Below are positions 1 to 12,250 of a stretch of 36,270 bases of DNA, piece after piece. The notes beneath the pieces were generated by a model, which was given only the letters and a program-made list of their open reading frames with translations, was not told the origin of the DNA and did no database searches. The number at the start of each line of letters is the position of its first letter. Position 1 is the first letter of the stretch. Source of the stretch: Dimargaris cristalligena (lineage: Eukaryota; Kickxellomycota; Dimargaritomycetes; Dimargaritales; Dimargaritaceae); the NCBI GenBank assembly GCA_027576995.1, contig JANBQC010000266.1, positions 1 to 36,270 on the forward strand. The letters are read 5' to 3'. A program made the position numbers and the translations under genes.

Positions 1-1000
1 TAGGAGAAAACATTTTAGCCAGTAATATCGGCCCCATCTAACGGATTTTTTGTTAAACAGCCTGGATGAACTTCTCCTATTTTAATTTATTTTGATTTGG
101 AGGAAGCGCCATTAGTGTTACGAAGCATGGCTAGAGGTTTATTATCGGGTCGACGTGCATGGCTGAGATTCAATGTCCATGAGACGGTAATGTGGGTGTG
201 CGTAATTCGAAGAGTCCTTCATAGTCGTCGGCATTATACCGAGTGGCCGAGCACAGCGCGACATTGGTAAGCTTGAGTCAGCCTCCCCGGTGTATCCCAC
301 GCCGAGCTTGCCGAGCCAGAGACTGCTCGGTGGGCCATTTTCCCAGTCCGAAAAAACCGTCTTCACCTGCGACAACCATGACGAAGCCCTCTTTATCTAA
401 CACCTACGACTACCGAAAACTGACGTATTTAACCAGGGATTTTAGTCGGTCTAGGGCCAAAGCCAAAGCGTTTTCATAGCAGCCGGGGCTTTATACGGGG
501 GCGACGACTGCATCTAGGCGTGGGAGGGTGGTATGGAGTATCCCCGTCTCTTTGCACCCCGTTATTAATGGGGTGAAGAACTCTCTCTCTCCCTCCCTCC
601 CTCTTGATTGATTCCCCCTTTTTTCATCCGCCCGCCTATATATACTGGAATATTTGGCGCTCACTGGCTGAACTCGATTCGTCTTTTGCCTTTCCAACCG
701 CTTGCGTATCAGGCTTTCTCTCTCTCTATTTTTATAGCCGCTTCTCGGTGGCGTCGGTTACTTTGTGCGCTTTAAATAGCGACTGCTTTCGACTGGTCTC
801 TTTTTACTATTACCCCCTTATTTCTTAACTGGTCCTCGCATATATTATACCTTCCACCCATCCACATTTCGTCGATTTATTCCCGTCTTTCTCTCTCTCT
901 CTCTCTCTCTCCTTCCTCTCTGATTCCCTTCCCATTTGTCTCCTAGTCCTGCAAACCCCAATCCCTCCTCTATTCTGACCGTCTATAACCCCTGCCCCAG
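1..1000. other. Window start and presumed WC-2 upstream region/leader
   Basis: No coding region is recognised here; the open frames are short and unrelated to one another. From about 560 the plus strand becomes strongly pyrimidine-rich (many CT and TCC runs), which in fungi is typical of a core promoter and 5' leader. It leads into the WC-2 coding sequence. A perfect CT microsatellite lies at about 890-911. The transcription start cannot be placed from sequence alone. Confidence 0.4.
890..911. repeat. (CT)n microsatellite
   Basis: About ten uninterrupted CT units lie in the pyrimidine-rich leader upstream of the WC-2 gene. Confidence 0.9.
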
Positions 1001-1518
1001 GTAAGCCTCACCCCCATTGCCCTAATCCCTAAGGGACTGTCGATTCCTCCTCCTCGTATTCCTACCGGGTATTTTCAGGGTTAGGAGGCCCCTACTATTG
1101 ACCCCTATTCGTCGGGTGTGTTTGTCCCGCTCGTCTTTCCATGTGTGAGTGTATGCTGACATAACTGCATATAGTATGTATATGCGTACCTGCCTGGGCA
1201 TGGCCCATATATATCCCCTTGGGTTCCTCATGCATTCTGGTTGGATTGGTGATATCGAAGGAATGGCACACAGTGTACTGCGCCGGGTGACTGGAATGAT
1301 TGGTTATCTTTCATCAAGATTCTCAATGCCATTTTTTAAACCTTCTTGTTACACTTGCCCATCACATACTCAGAGCCCTCCCCTACATTCTCTACACCTG
1401 GGCAATGTCACCTCATCCCCATCATCACTACTAACCATTCCCCAACTAACTGCTATTGCTGCATCTGAAATCACCCCAATCCGCACGGTCCATTATCACT
1501 CATCCACCCGCACTTTAG
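1001..1518 (+). other. Probable 5' UTR intron of the WC-2 gene
   Basis: A consensus donor (CAG|GTAAGC) stands at 1001. A pyrimidine-preceded acceptor (CACTTTAG) ends at 1518, 13 bases before the WC-2 start codon. The interval contains several upstream ATGs, including a 132-codon open frame starting at 1149. If they stayed in the mature leader they would interfere with translation, so removal by splicing is a reasonable reading. This is inference; RNA reads across 1000/1519 would decide it. Confidence 0.45.
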
Positions 1519-1531
1519 ATCACCCTCCCAT

Positions 1532-3202
1532 ATGGACCCTTCGTTGAATTCGGGATTTGGCCCTCCCGGGAGCGGCCAAACGGCCAACCATTTCCCTATT
1601 TTCAATCCCTGCGCCCCGTCTAATCTTCGCCAAGACGCCACCGGTCTCCGCGCAATGTCCGCCAACGCCCAGAAAGTCACCGCTGGTCTGGGCCTCCCCA
1701 CCCACTACGGCCGCCCCGGCGGCGCGACCAGCAGTAGTGCCCACGGCAGCAATATCTCCGGTTCCGGCAATGGCCACGGCTGCAGTACCGCCCCGCTCCC
1801 CACTGTGTCCGGCAGCCCTCTCTACCAGACCGAATTTACCAAACGCAAGAACTGGCACCACCGCATCGTCAGCGAAATCACCGATATGGTACACGTGATC
1901 TCTCCCTCGGGTAAGATTATGTTCTGCTCCCCGTCCTCGGTGGAGGTGGTGGGCTATACCCCCGAAGAACTAATCGGTCGGAGCATCACCGACTTTATCC
2001 ACGTGGATGACGTGGACACCTACATTCGCGAGTTCAACATGGCCATCATCCAGCGCGATTTCCGCCTATTCTACCGCTTCCGGCGGAAGGACGACCGCTT
2101 CGTCCTGCTGGAAGTCGTCGGCCACCCGTGGTTCACCGCCGATAGCGGAACTTCCCTCCTCGGTTCGACTACACAAGGCACCGGCCAGCCCCCATCTTCA
2201 ATACCCGATGCGGGTCTGGGTTCCTCCTCCTTTAATCTTAACCTGAACGCCCAGGCTGCCCAAATCTCCGTTAATAATCCCGGCCAGGGCCACGGTGCCT
2301 TGGCCCGCTACCCTGGCGGAGTCTACTCCACCACCGTCACCTCCAACGATGGCCGCACCCCTTACATGGTGTCCCATGGTAATAATGACGCCATGACCTC
2401 CAATCTGTCTTTACAGTCGGGCAGCTCGGGTTCATCCGAGTCAAGCGGGTCCATGGGCCAAGTTTCGGCCGGAAGTGGGCTGGCGGGGTTCCCCGTGGCC
2501 AAGTGCTTCTTCAGCATCGCCCGGCCGTATCCCATCAAATCCACCTCGTTCCTGGACAACCTGCTTGAGCTCAAGATGGAAAATGAGCTTCTCGTTCGCC
2601 AGTTCCAACAGATGGGCGGTGATGAGGACATCCTCCTCCAGATTACTAGTTCCATGAACGATGAATTTGAGCTTAGTCACCTGCGTAATCGCCTTATGGC
2701 GAACCGCCCCGAGTACATGGCCGGCATTTCTGACCATTTGGACATCTCCAGTACCACCTTATCCTCACTGGCCAGTTCCAGTAAAGCCATGTCGGACCTA
2801 TCGGGTATGCAAATGGATTCGTCAGCGGGCAACCTCGGGTCCGGTATGACCATGGGGATGGGAATGGTTGGGAATATGGGCCCGACCATGGTTCGCCGCA
2901 AGAAACGCCGTACCAAGACCGAGGCTTTGGAGCATGTCTGTACAGACTGTGGAACGGTCGAGTCCCCGGAATGGCGCAAGGGCCCCCAGGGTCCCAAGAC
3001 CCTCTGTAATGCCTGTGGACTTCGCTGGGCCAAGAAGAACAAAAAGATCGACTTACCCCTCGATGCTTTGGTCCATTCGTCGGGACTGGCCTCGGCGGGT
3101 AGTAATGCCCCTGGAAGCATTACCGGGAGCTCCGTAAGCGGTGGACTACGATCTGCTCCTTCATTGGCCGTCGCCGCGTGGTTTCCCGACGATGAATTTT
3201 AA
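1532..3202 (+). CDS. wc-2: White Collar-2 type PAS/GATA transcription factor
   Basis: Single-exon gene for 556 residues. A PAS domain spans about residues 115-200 (ITDMVHVISPSGKIMFCSPS to VVGHPWF). A GATA zinc finger follows at 470-495 in the C-x2-C-x18-C-x2-C form (Cys470, 473, 492, 495), preceded by a basic RRKKRRTK stretch. Long Ser/Gly/Asn-rich linkers separate the domains. PAS plus one C-terminal GATA finger is the architecture of Neurospora WC-2 and Phycomyces MadB. These proteins pair with the LOV photoreceptor WC-1/MadA and bind GATC-type light-response elements in the nucleus. The PAS lacks the cysteine motif (GRNCRFLQ-like) of a flavin-binding LOV domain, so this is the non-photosensory partner. 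The start has good context (CATATGG). A probable 5' UTR intron lies upstream. Confidence 0.93.
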   Translation: MDPSLNSGFGPPGSGQTANHFPIFNPCAPSNLRQDATGLRAMSANAQKVTAGLGLPTHYGRPGGATSSSAHGSNISGSGNGHGCSTAPLPTVSGSPLYQTEFTKRKNWHHRIVSEITDMVHVISPSGKIMFCSPSSVEVVGYTPEELIGRSITDFIHVDDVDTYIREFNMAIIQRDFRLFYRFRRKDDRFVLLEVVGHPWFTADSGTSLLGSTTQGTGQPPSSIPDAGLGSSSFNLNLNAQAAQISVNNPGQGHGALARYPGGVYSTTVTSNDGRTPYMVSHGNNDAMTSNLSLQSGSSGSSESSGSMGQVSAGSGLAGFPVAKCFFSIARPYPIKSTSFLDNLLELKMENELLVRQFQQMGGDEDILLQITSSMNDEFELSHLRNRLMANRPEYMAGISDHLDISSTTLSSLASSSKAMSDLSGMQMDSSAGNLGSGMTMGMGMVGNMGPTMVRRKKRRTKTEALEHVCTDCGTVESPEWRKGPQGPKTLCNACGLRWAKKNKKIDLPLDALVHSSGLASAGSNAPGSITGSSVSGGLRSAPSLAVAAWFPDDEF

Positions 3203-5266
3203 TCTGGGCTGCCGGTGCGGTGCTAAGGCGAAACCCCTTTATAATGATGGGCATCGCTTTGATCCCACTGAACAGTTGCCTAGAGTGTTTTTCTCCGCCC
3301 TCCCCTCTGCATTGGTATTATATTAGGATGCTACCTGCGATGCCGCTATTGGGAGGGTTGGGGATAAGTGGGCGACACGCAGCGAAGCTACTGCCCTACC
3401 AAACGGGGGATTCCATGAAAGATGGATATAACTCTGCTTATACAACTGCTGAACTATACTACAGTTGCCAGCCTTTGGGATGATCTTCATTTGCGTTAAC
3501 TCTCTTGTGGCACCTAATCATTCAACATCCTCTTCTTTCTTGTTGCACTCTCCCTTCTATTCCCATCCACATTTTCCATTTCATTGTTTCTATAGTCTAT
3601 AGTAGTCCATAATGTACTTTATACGTCTTTCTCTCCAGCAATAGGCACCAAAAACAATCCTACCCCCCACATGTCTATGCGTATATCCGTGCGCGGGTAT
3701 AAGTATGTATTTACTAATACATCTCGATATTCACCCCTCCTACTTCCCCTATTTACTACTAATTACCTATTACAGTCTCCCTTCATATTTCTGAGCTGGC
3801 AATGGCCCCTTTGATTTACTATTATCCAGCGCCATACCCCCTTGAAATGGTATACCCGTTTCCCAATACCGGCTGCCTTGCTGGGATGGAAACCCGGTCC
3901 TAGCTATTGGTATTGGCCCAGTCTGTTCGGACCACTAGTCCGGTTTCTCTATCCCTGATACACCTAGTCGTGGCTTTTATGGTCTGAGTTGCTTGAGTTG
4001 GTTATTAACTTGTATGTGTTCGCACCGGGGCATTGCCGGATCCTTTAGCAACCACTTGTGAGGTATTTTAGATGTTCACCCAAATGCCTATATTCTTGAT
4101 GGCATGTAGGAAGAAATCTCGGCATAGGGAGCTGTATTCACTCCCCTGATACTCGCTGGCTTATCAATTCACGTACCCACTAGCTCCCATTTTTCACCTC
4201 GGCTGATTAATTTGTAAAAGAAAAAAACAAACGAACTCACCGCTAATACATTTCCAAATACATCCACTCGCACACACCCATTACATATATAAATAATTTT
4301 ATACGCTCATCACAATAAATTTACATCCCCCTATGATGCCTAACCTATATGGAGAAGTATCAGATAGATCGACTAAACCACGCGTAATATATCAGGACGC
4401 CGTCTGTAACTCGCACGCGACCAGGCCAATATCGAGATTCTTAATGAGCGGTGTGGGCCAGTTCGAGAGGATGGGGAATCATGGAATCGGGATATTGGGA
4501 ATTTATTATTTCGCGATCCTAGTCCGATACGACCATCATTTACATTTTAGTACACTGCAGGCGCTCAACTCAATCATTTAATGAATAGTTCATCATATTG
4601 CTGTACCTAGCTGTGGTTGAGAAAACAAGCTGAAACCTCGGCGATTTTTATTATTATTTATTCGTTTGCCATACATTCGAAATATCCACAGTCCATTGGT
4701 ATCTTACATACCCCCCTCTTACCAATATATACTAGGTCAATATAATTATTTAATAATAACGAAGACCGGCCGCATAATAATAGTGCGCGAATGGAAGTAA
4801 TGCCAATATGTATTATACAGCGATAATTGCGTGGTGCCTACGGTTCTGAAGAATATGCACAGTGCCTTTTTATATTAAAGCTAGGACTGAATGGCGCAGT
4901 TTTTATTTTTGGTGGCAAGTGATTTGGAGCATGAAACGGTGGCACATCAAAGTATAAATGTCATGAGCAACAGTGGTACATTGCAGTTTTAGGATTGAGA
5001 GCGGAACGAGCGAATGAGTGGGTGGGTGATTCGGAAGACAGCCGTGTTTTATTTTTTACTAAATAAATATCCATGATACTCGCTAGTGGGCCCAGGTGGG
5101 GTATAGTTAGGGTTATACGGACTCGGACTTACTCAACCGTTGGGCCGGTTTTAAACCTCTCCCCCTTCCTTCCCGCTCTTTCCCCGAGTGAGCAGTTATT
5201 AAGTAAGGGACTCGGTTAATCAGGTTTGATTACTTGCCTCCAAATGTGGAAGCGGTGACTGGAAGA

Positions 5267-5299
<33 letters not shown>

Positions 5300-6875
5300 A
5301 AATCGAGGAATTAATAGTCGAATCTGTTTATAGTGAGTGGTAAGAAACGCAACAAGAGAGCTTATCAACTGCCGGCAGGGTCAAAAGAAATGGGCTAACG
5401 ATGTATCGAGTATCCCATGGCAGTGTATTATAATTAAAATGGTTGATTCATCTACAACAGGCACCGAAGATATTCAATGTGATATTATATTCATTGAGGC
5501 TTCGATTATTTCGATGGCGAAACTATTCATGAATGCCATATAACCTCGGTCCACCCCCACCATTGACAACTTAACAATCTGCCTCATCCACAGGTGAAGG
5601 GGAATACACGAAACAAATGATTGGGTCATCCTGGGGGAGAACTATTACCAAAGTGTGGGGCTGATGATTTCAGGGACTATACATGCCCATATGTATGTAT
5701 AGCTATGCCTGAGAGCTAACGTTCCACCCATATATGATGTTCAATAGATTTATTCGGTATAATATAATGAGAGGGGGACAGGTAACCGTTGGATCTATTT
5801 CCATCCACGCCCAAGGTGGCCGCACGATTATAGCTCTCGCCTACCCTTGGGACATCCCCTCCCTAACTGAGAGACAAGATGGGGGTAGCCAGTAATGAAT
5901 GGAAGAAACCTTCAGGTGCGTTGGGTTTCTCAAATACTCTTCCCCTCCCACACTCACCTTTATCCTAGTATCGCGTATTTTCCCGTGTTTTCGTAACACA
6001 GTGCTTGGCAGAGATTAGTACTTGGTATTACAGTTCCATTATGGTGGCACCTTCCCAGCCTACTACCAAAATAGTAATCAACGGGTTTGTGGCGGTCAAC
6101 ATGCCACTAGAATGGAGCGACGGCCCTTGGCAATGCATCAATGGGATTTTGCTTGTATGGCATGTCGACGGGGAAAATTACCATAGTGGGAGGAAAATAG
6201 AGGACTAGATCATTGTTGTATTTCATTTTTAAATATAGTCATCCCTCACCTTACTTATTCTAATTGGAAGCCTTGGACGTGATACGGTATTACCTTGAAA
6301 ACTGTCGTTAGTGGAAAACCTGCCCTTTTTGGGTCGGCGAGATGCCTCTTTGGGGACACTGCACTTCAATAGCCATAAAGACAGTGTTTGGAAGACCCTG
6401 GAGTGCAGTTCAATGATGTTTTTTCTATTATATCTATCTCCTTACAATGATCAATTATTAATGGGTGCGGAGAAAAGGAAAGGGGGATGAGAAAATACCC
6501 GCGATTTGACTCACGGTAATTATCGATAAATCAGATTTCCCTAATTTTGGACAGACTAATCCGTGGCCAAAATGACAATATATCCCCTCTTGTTAGACGC
6601 GGTCGGGATCCTCCATATAAAAGGAGTGGGTTTGGCCACTTTCATAGCTCGGTACATCCGTCTTCCGACCTATATGATTTAAGCTCCACAGACGGACAAA
6701 ACAATCATAGCACAATTTCCTTTCTCCTATAGCATTCTTTCTCGATACTTTTTGATTTGTATATATATATATTAAAAAAACAATATATATTTTCAGAGAT
6801 TTTAAATATCGAATTGTATTTACCCTCTCATATCCTTTTTATATATAGCTATATCCATTATATTGCTCCGCCACC
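3203..6875. other. Intergenic, no gene recognised
   Basis: 3.7 kb with only short open frames (82 codons or fewer) whose composition does not match the C-ending codon style of the real genes. The start holds the presumed 3' UTR of WC-2. A compound (AT)n(GT)n microsatellite lies at 5267-5298 and an AT tract at 6760-6772. I found no tRNA, transposon or conserved protein segment. The last 100 bases are AT-rich and form the promoter of the next gene. Confidence 0.5.
5267..5298. repeat. Compound (AT)n(GT)n microsatellite
   Basis: About eleven AT units run directly into five GT units. Confidence 0.9.
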
Positions 6876-8247
6876 ATGCTTAGAGTACACTGCATTTCCT
6901 TGGTTCTTGCCCTTTTGACCGCCGGGTCCAGTCTGGCGCAGCCGGTCCACCACCAGAAGACTCCCAACGAGCCACAGTTGGTCCACCCATCCAATAGCGC
7001 TCCTTCGTCGGAATTATCTGACCCGCGCCTCCCACTTCCCTGCCCAGGAAACGACGACCAGAACCCGGGTCGACTTAATTTAGGCAACTTAGAACCTAGT
7101 CAGCTTAAGGACAAGCGTATCCAGGCGCGCGCTTTCGAGTGTTTCCGGGACAATGCCATGAACGTAAGGCTAACCCTCACTTTATATATCTACTAGGCCA
7201 GCCATGCTTTCCTGCGCCCCCGTATTTACCCTTGAACATGGCTTACATATACTCTAAACGTGTTTCCGTAGACACACATGTCCACGCATCCTTTTCTAAC
7301 CAACTCACACTTTCATGCACAATCACTCTTTCTCTTGCCTGCGCTGCCTTTATATATATATATATATATATTCAATACACCATGACATGGCTTAGTTGGT
7401 ACCCCTGTTCTACTGGGCCGTTAGTCAGGACAACCACGAACCCCTCCTTGAGAAGGTCACCGAAGCTATATTGGCATCCGATGACTTTGGCAACGTCTTT
7501 GGCAGGCTCATGGGTCCCCAGAACGGCCAAATGTGGATCAACCAGCAGCTTCGTACCAAAACCACCCACACGGTCCCGTTTAAAAAGTCGCACATTGGCC
7601 GGTTCCTGCGCTTCCACCCCCTGGAGTTCGCGGTTAGCCGGGGCCTCGAAGACCCCGTCCTGCGCATCTGGAGCCACGCTATGCAACACCAACTAATCCC
7701 CCAGCTTTCCATCCCCCACATGGCCGGTCCGGTACGTGCGTATTTTGAAGCCGCTTACCGGAGCCTTTTCAAAGTGGCCGTGGTCTATGACCTCGGCACG
7801 TTTGCCCACGCTTTATCGCAAAGTTTAGCCTATGGACAAGCGCCATTCCCGCAAGGCGGGGGGGTCCTGGGTAGCCAGGCCCCTTTCCATACCGTCATGA
7901 ATCTGTGGGCCGTCCAGGGTAACCGGGCCAAGGTGGTCGAGCAGTTGGCGAGCCCCGAATTTTGTCGGTATTACATCGTCGGGACGCTGATGGACTCCAT
8001 GGCCCGGGCCGGTTGGGCGTTCACCCATCGCGTATTTGGCAAGGTCCTGGAGCTCAACGGGTATTACAATATTCCGACTTATAGCGCTGTGGTGGCCGCC
8101 GCGACGAGTGATCACGTCCGGCTCGATACTGAGAAATTGTTCCTGCCGGCTTCGTACCAGGCACCCGAAAATCCTGACTCGGAAGAGGGGCATACTTCCA
8201 TCGTGAATTTCTTGGAAATTACGGAGGTGGTAGCGAGCCATTCTTAA
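6876..8247 (+). CDS. Secreted protein of unknown family (2 exons)
   Basis: Exon 1 is 6876-7163 and exon 2 is 7396-8247. Donor AAC|GTAAGG and acceptor GGCTTAG join in phase 0 to give 379 residues. The start has a perfect Kozak context (GCCACCATG). Residues 1-22 form a clear signal peptide (MLRVHCISLVLALLTAGSSLA). A Pro/Ser-rich linker runs to about residue 75, followed by a roughly 300-residue, mostly helical-looking region rich in Phe, His and Trp. No transmembrane segment follows the signal, so secretion is likely. I do not recognise the family. No catalytic motif is visible and there are few cysteines, so it is not a typical small cysteine-rich effector. The 232-base intron contains a (TA)n tract at 7350-7371. 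It is unclear whether the sequence around HPLEFAVSRGLEDPVL reflects helical repeats. Confidence 0.82.
7350..7371. repeat. (TA)n microsatellite in intron
   Basis: About eleven TA units sit 24 bases before the acceptor of the secreted-protein gene, within its intron. Confidence 0.9.
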
Positions 8248-8360
8248 ATGGCTCAATGTGAAGTAGCGCGATAAACTGCCAGACTCTTGGCGATACCCTT
8301 ATTCACTTTAAGACCCAAGTTGCCACTGGACTCTCCATTTTTTATCAGCTTCCCATTCCA

Positions 8361-8384
8361 TATATATATATATATATATATATA
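8361..8384. repeat. (TA)12 microsatellite
   Basis: Twelve TA units lie about 115 bases downstream of the stop codon of the secreted-protein gene. Confidence 0.9.
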
Positions 8385-10903
8385 ATAACTAGGGGAAGTT
8401 TACAACAGAAATGATGTTTAGTTTCAGCAAGGCATGCATTTTTTTTATTCCTCTCAATACATTTTGCTATATAATTTTTTAAGGTATTGGTATTATCGAT
8501 ATATTTAGCCTTGGACAATAAAGGAATTGCCGAATTTTGTTTTTGAATAAACACTACTGATAGTTACAAGTAAGAAGGAACCATTGGGCAATAGCGGGTA
8601 ATGGTGACGCCCTGAAAAGCTACAAAAATAGCCCATTCCTCCGACCACTAAAGGGCGGTTTTAGTCCGGATCTTTCTGACCCTGAAGAGGATGGCTATAG
8701 GGTTTGATACCCCTGATGCCAACGCAGGGCACTATATTAACTTGGGAGATAATAAGTAGAGTACGAAAAAAAAATCAGCAGGAGGCCCCCCTGTGGTCAG
8801 ATCAGTACCGACTGGCTTGGTATAAATGATGAGTCGGGGGGGGGACAGGTTCGCATAAAAGGAAGTGCTTACTAATCATAATAGGAGGTTAAATAAGCGG
8901 TAGTGGCAGTGGGTCACATTATTTGCCACCAAAACGGGGAGGGGGACATTGTAAGATTACCCTGATTGATCAGCCCTGTCCCGCAGGAACGGTCCGTTAT
9001 CTGTTGGGGACGATGGGTGGGAGAACGCAGGGGATAGCGGCGTTAATACATGACTTAGAAAGGAAACCGTTAATAAAGCCACATCGCCAATGGCAATTTT
9101 GGTAATTGAATCGACCGATTTATTTAACAACTACCAGCCTAGTGTAGGGCCAATGCGATAAACTGGTCTAATGGTGTACCCCCCCCCTGATTTTGAATAG
9201 GATGGTGGAATATATAGTAAAACCACGCACTATTAATCCGTTAACCGCATGGTCCCCTTTTCCGGCCAAGTAAACTTACTCTGGCGGATAGAGTTGAACA
9301 GCCTGTGATAATATCCCTAAATGTTTATATTCAATACCCAGATTAGACCTGTTTTATTATTATTAGTAGTATTTCTTTTTGGAATCGACAACTGGGATTG
9401 TATGTATCACTCAGCCTATGCACGCTACGCTTCCGTATAGAACCTAGAAACCTGATGGCCGCTCTCACGGCGCAGCCCCAGTGGCTCGCCCCGTTTTAAA
9501 CAGCAGGTACCTTTAGATAGTCTAGCAGATATTTTATGCGGTTCACAGGTTAGTTTATTGGTGAACACCCTCATATAATTACACTAACGGGTTTTAAACC
9601 CCCAATCTACCCACACATAGATTAAGGGACTGCCGTGTGATGAGGCCTTGGCCGCCATCATTTTAATCTTCCTCTTTATAGGGTTGTTTTGATTTAATAC
9701 TGTGCTAATAGGTATTTCAGGATCAAATTAATAAGCTACATCGTGACCCTGAGGTTGGTAGGGCCCTACTCAATTGATTGACATTGAGTCTGCGGTGGCT
9801 GTAACGCAAAACTATCCAATGTACATTTGGATCAATTGAAAGCATAGCCAACGCCCTCCCCACCCTTGGATTACCCCGTGATTAGTGGAGTCCCAGATAC
9901 ACTGCTTAACTGACTCGTCATGACCAGTGGGGCTCACCCTGAGCAGGGATAATCCAATTCGGGGCTATCAGGGCCCGCGGCGTTAAAGAGAAGGGGGTTT
10001 AGGTAAGGGATTCGGATTAAACCATCTAGGGGTGCGGCTACACTAAGCCAACTAAGCACTAGTCCATCCAGATCCCAAGGTATCCTATCCCCTCGAAATA
10101 AAGTGTAATAGAAAAACAGATAAAATACCAATCATTTTAAAAAAATGTACACACCCATCATTTCATTAAAGGAAAGCAATAATACCCCACCACATGATAG
10201 CTGGCTAGAATAATAAATAACTATAGTCCTCGGTTTGGATTAGGATTGGGATTGTGAAATAGGCCCAGACGCCACCCATGACTTGCGCTGGCTGCGAACT
10301 TGATCAGCTGTTATGTCTTCCCTATTTGGCAACTCCTTCTATCCGATCTGCGATGGACATCGTAAAATTCATCCACTGAAAATTCATATCCCTGTTTTTG
10401 CAGTCGTTCACCTCTTCCGTCTCTCTAGCGGGTATATCACACAACCATGAAATCGGCTCAGGCTTAAACTGGACTGCCTGCATTCCCCTCCGAATGTTCC
10501 CGTAGCACCCAGTAGTGTGACTTGAGCTTAAACAATGAACGCCAAACATTGCACGCGGATTAAACTTTTCGCAGATCGCTGCTTCGCGCTTGTGACCCAC
10601 CGTGGATTTCATAAAGTAGGGGCATCAATAAAATAAATATATATATATATATAAAACATGCGGCGAGAAGAAGGGATTTAAAGAAAATTTACACGCGGAT
10701 CGTCGAGAGTGGCACCCTAGAATGGGGATGCAACGGGTTCAACTCAAAGAATACCAATGACTCTTGGCAACCGCATTGACATCGACCATACGGCGTGATT
10801 TACGCAGCGGAGAGCTTCATACACTCCTTTAAGCCCTTGAGGTTTCATACGGGCTGGAATCCAACCCTCATCTCCGCCCCTCTCAACCACCGGCTAGCAC
10901 CCA

Positions 10904-10926
10904 GGGTGGGGGGGAGAGGGGGGGGG
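10904..10926 (+). other. G-quadruplex-capable G-run cluster
   Basis: Runs of 3, 7 and 9 guanines are separated by one and three bases. They can supply four GGG tracts with short loops. Noncoding, function unknown; it may equally be low-complexity sequence. Confidence 0.4.
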
Positions 10927-12146
10927 TCCCCCTCACCAAAACCTCAGGGGCAGTGGTGTCTGGTTTAGTCAGCTCAGGGTGCGGCAATCTAGTGCTTAAT
11001 TCCAGTGCGGGTGGGGGCATCAGAATGTGGGTACAAGGAATGTAGTTCGGTGGGGCAGAGGAAGGCAGTTGTCGCCGACTGGCTTACAGTGCCACCAGGC
11101 TTAAGAAATAGCTCCGAACCTAAAAGGATAAGGGTAAAATTAATGGCTTACATTTAATCAAGCCCAATGATTTTTTTTTTTGACTTGACCTAATATTCAT
11201 CCGAATTGAACCAAGCTCGCTGTTGCCGACTTTTAAAGGTTAGAGCACACTAAAATAAAGCGGCCGGGATCATTGTGCGGCAAAGGGTACACGATGGGCC
11301 ATCTATCGGGCCTGTTTAATACTATGATGGTGATATTGACATCACATATCTATTTTTCAAATCAACGTATCCCGACCATGATCCCCCCCGCCATATTCAC
11401 AAGTTGAAACACTGCTACTCTATATACCAAGTGCTATTGGAGATCCGCCCAGTCCAAAGATAACGCGGTGCAGGTTTCACCTGCCAGAGACAAAGAGTGG
11501 GAACACGGAAAGTGAGAGAAGGTATAAACACACGAAGGATATGTAAATGGAACAGGGGAAGGGAGAGGGGTGTGGAGGGTAACTGGTGTGACTGGTTTAA
11601 ATGAGCGTTTGGTGTAAAATGATTCAGCGGATGTTTTCGGACAGGACGCGAACTAAGGAACCATTGTTTATTTATTTCATTTTGAACTCGGCGGGTAGAA
11701 CGTCAAGTTTAGCGACTAGATCCAGGTGCCCACAATCGTGCCAAGGGTTGCCAAATCCGCTGCAACAGTCGTCGGTAAGGGGGTTATAGGGTAGGCATTT
11801 TAATATTGTAATTTTATTTTTTAAAAAGAATCGTGCTATGGAGGAGAAGAGCCAGCCGGATCTAGCCCGCTCTCACCCGATGTGGCAGAGTCATCAAAAT
11901 CGGGTTGGTCCAACGGGGGGGGGGGAGACCCTCAGGTCTCGCGACTGTTAAGGGGTGTGCGGAAAAGTCGGGAATTCGATCACTGGTGTTAGATATAAAT
12001 ACTCTCCGGTGGCCCAACCCTAGGCCATTTAATCAAGTTTCTTCGTTCAGATACAGCCCCTTTCCCCCTTACACTCAGACCATTCCTCTTCAGTCCTAAC
12101 CAGTTTCGCCTCTCTAGTTATATCAAACCCACACCTCTTGTTGGAG

Positions 12147-12162
12147 ATATATATATATATAT
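12147..12162 (+). promoter_or_regulatory. (AT)8 tract, possible TATA element of the chitinase gene
   Basis: Eight AT units lie about 90 bases upstream of the chitinase start codon and are followed by a C/T-rich stretch. The position suits a TATA element with a short pyrimidine-rich leader. This rests on spacing only. Confidence 0.4.
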
Positions 12163-12250
12163 CCGCCCTTCGCCCACACCCCTCTTCCTGCCCTTCGAAC
12201 TATTCACCCCCCCCTTCTTGTCGCCCTTCCCTCTTCCCTGATATTACAAC

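Larger units (their letters stand above)
8248..12250. other. Intergenic, no gene recognised
   Basis: 4.0 kb without a recognisable gene. The longest open frame is 96 codons (minus strand, 10322-10612); its composition is unlike the real genes and I recognise nothing in it. The region contains (TA)12 at 8361-8384, (AT)8 at 10637-10652, several long G runs (including 10904-10926) and (AT)8 at 12147-12162. CpG is not depleted here, unlike the repeat island at the right end. The last 200 bases are pyrimidine-rich and form the chitinase promoter and leader. Confidence 0.5.

Noticed and set aside
10322..10612. 96-codon minus-strand frame in the 8.2-12.3 kb spacer
   Set aside because: Codon use differs from all real genes here; no domain, no convincing start context; expected by chance in 4 kb.
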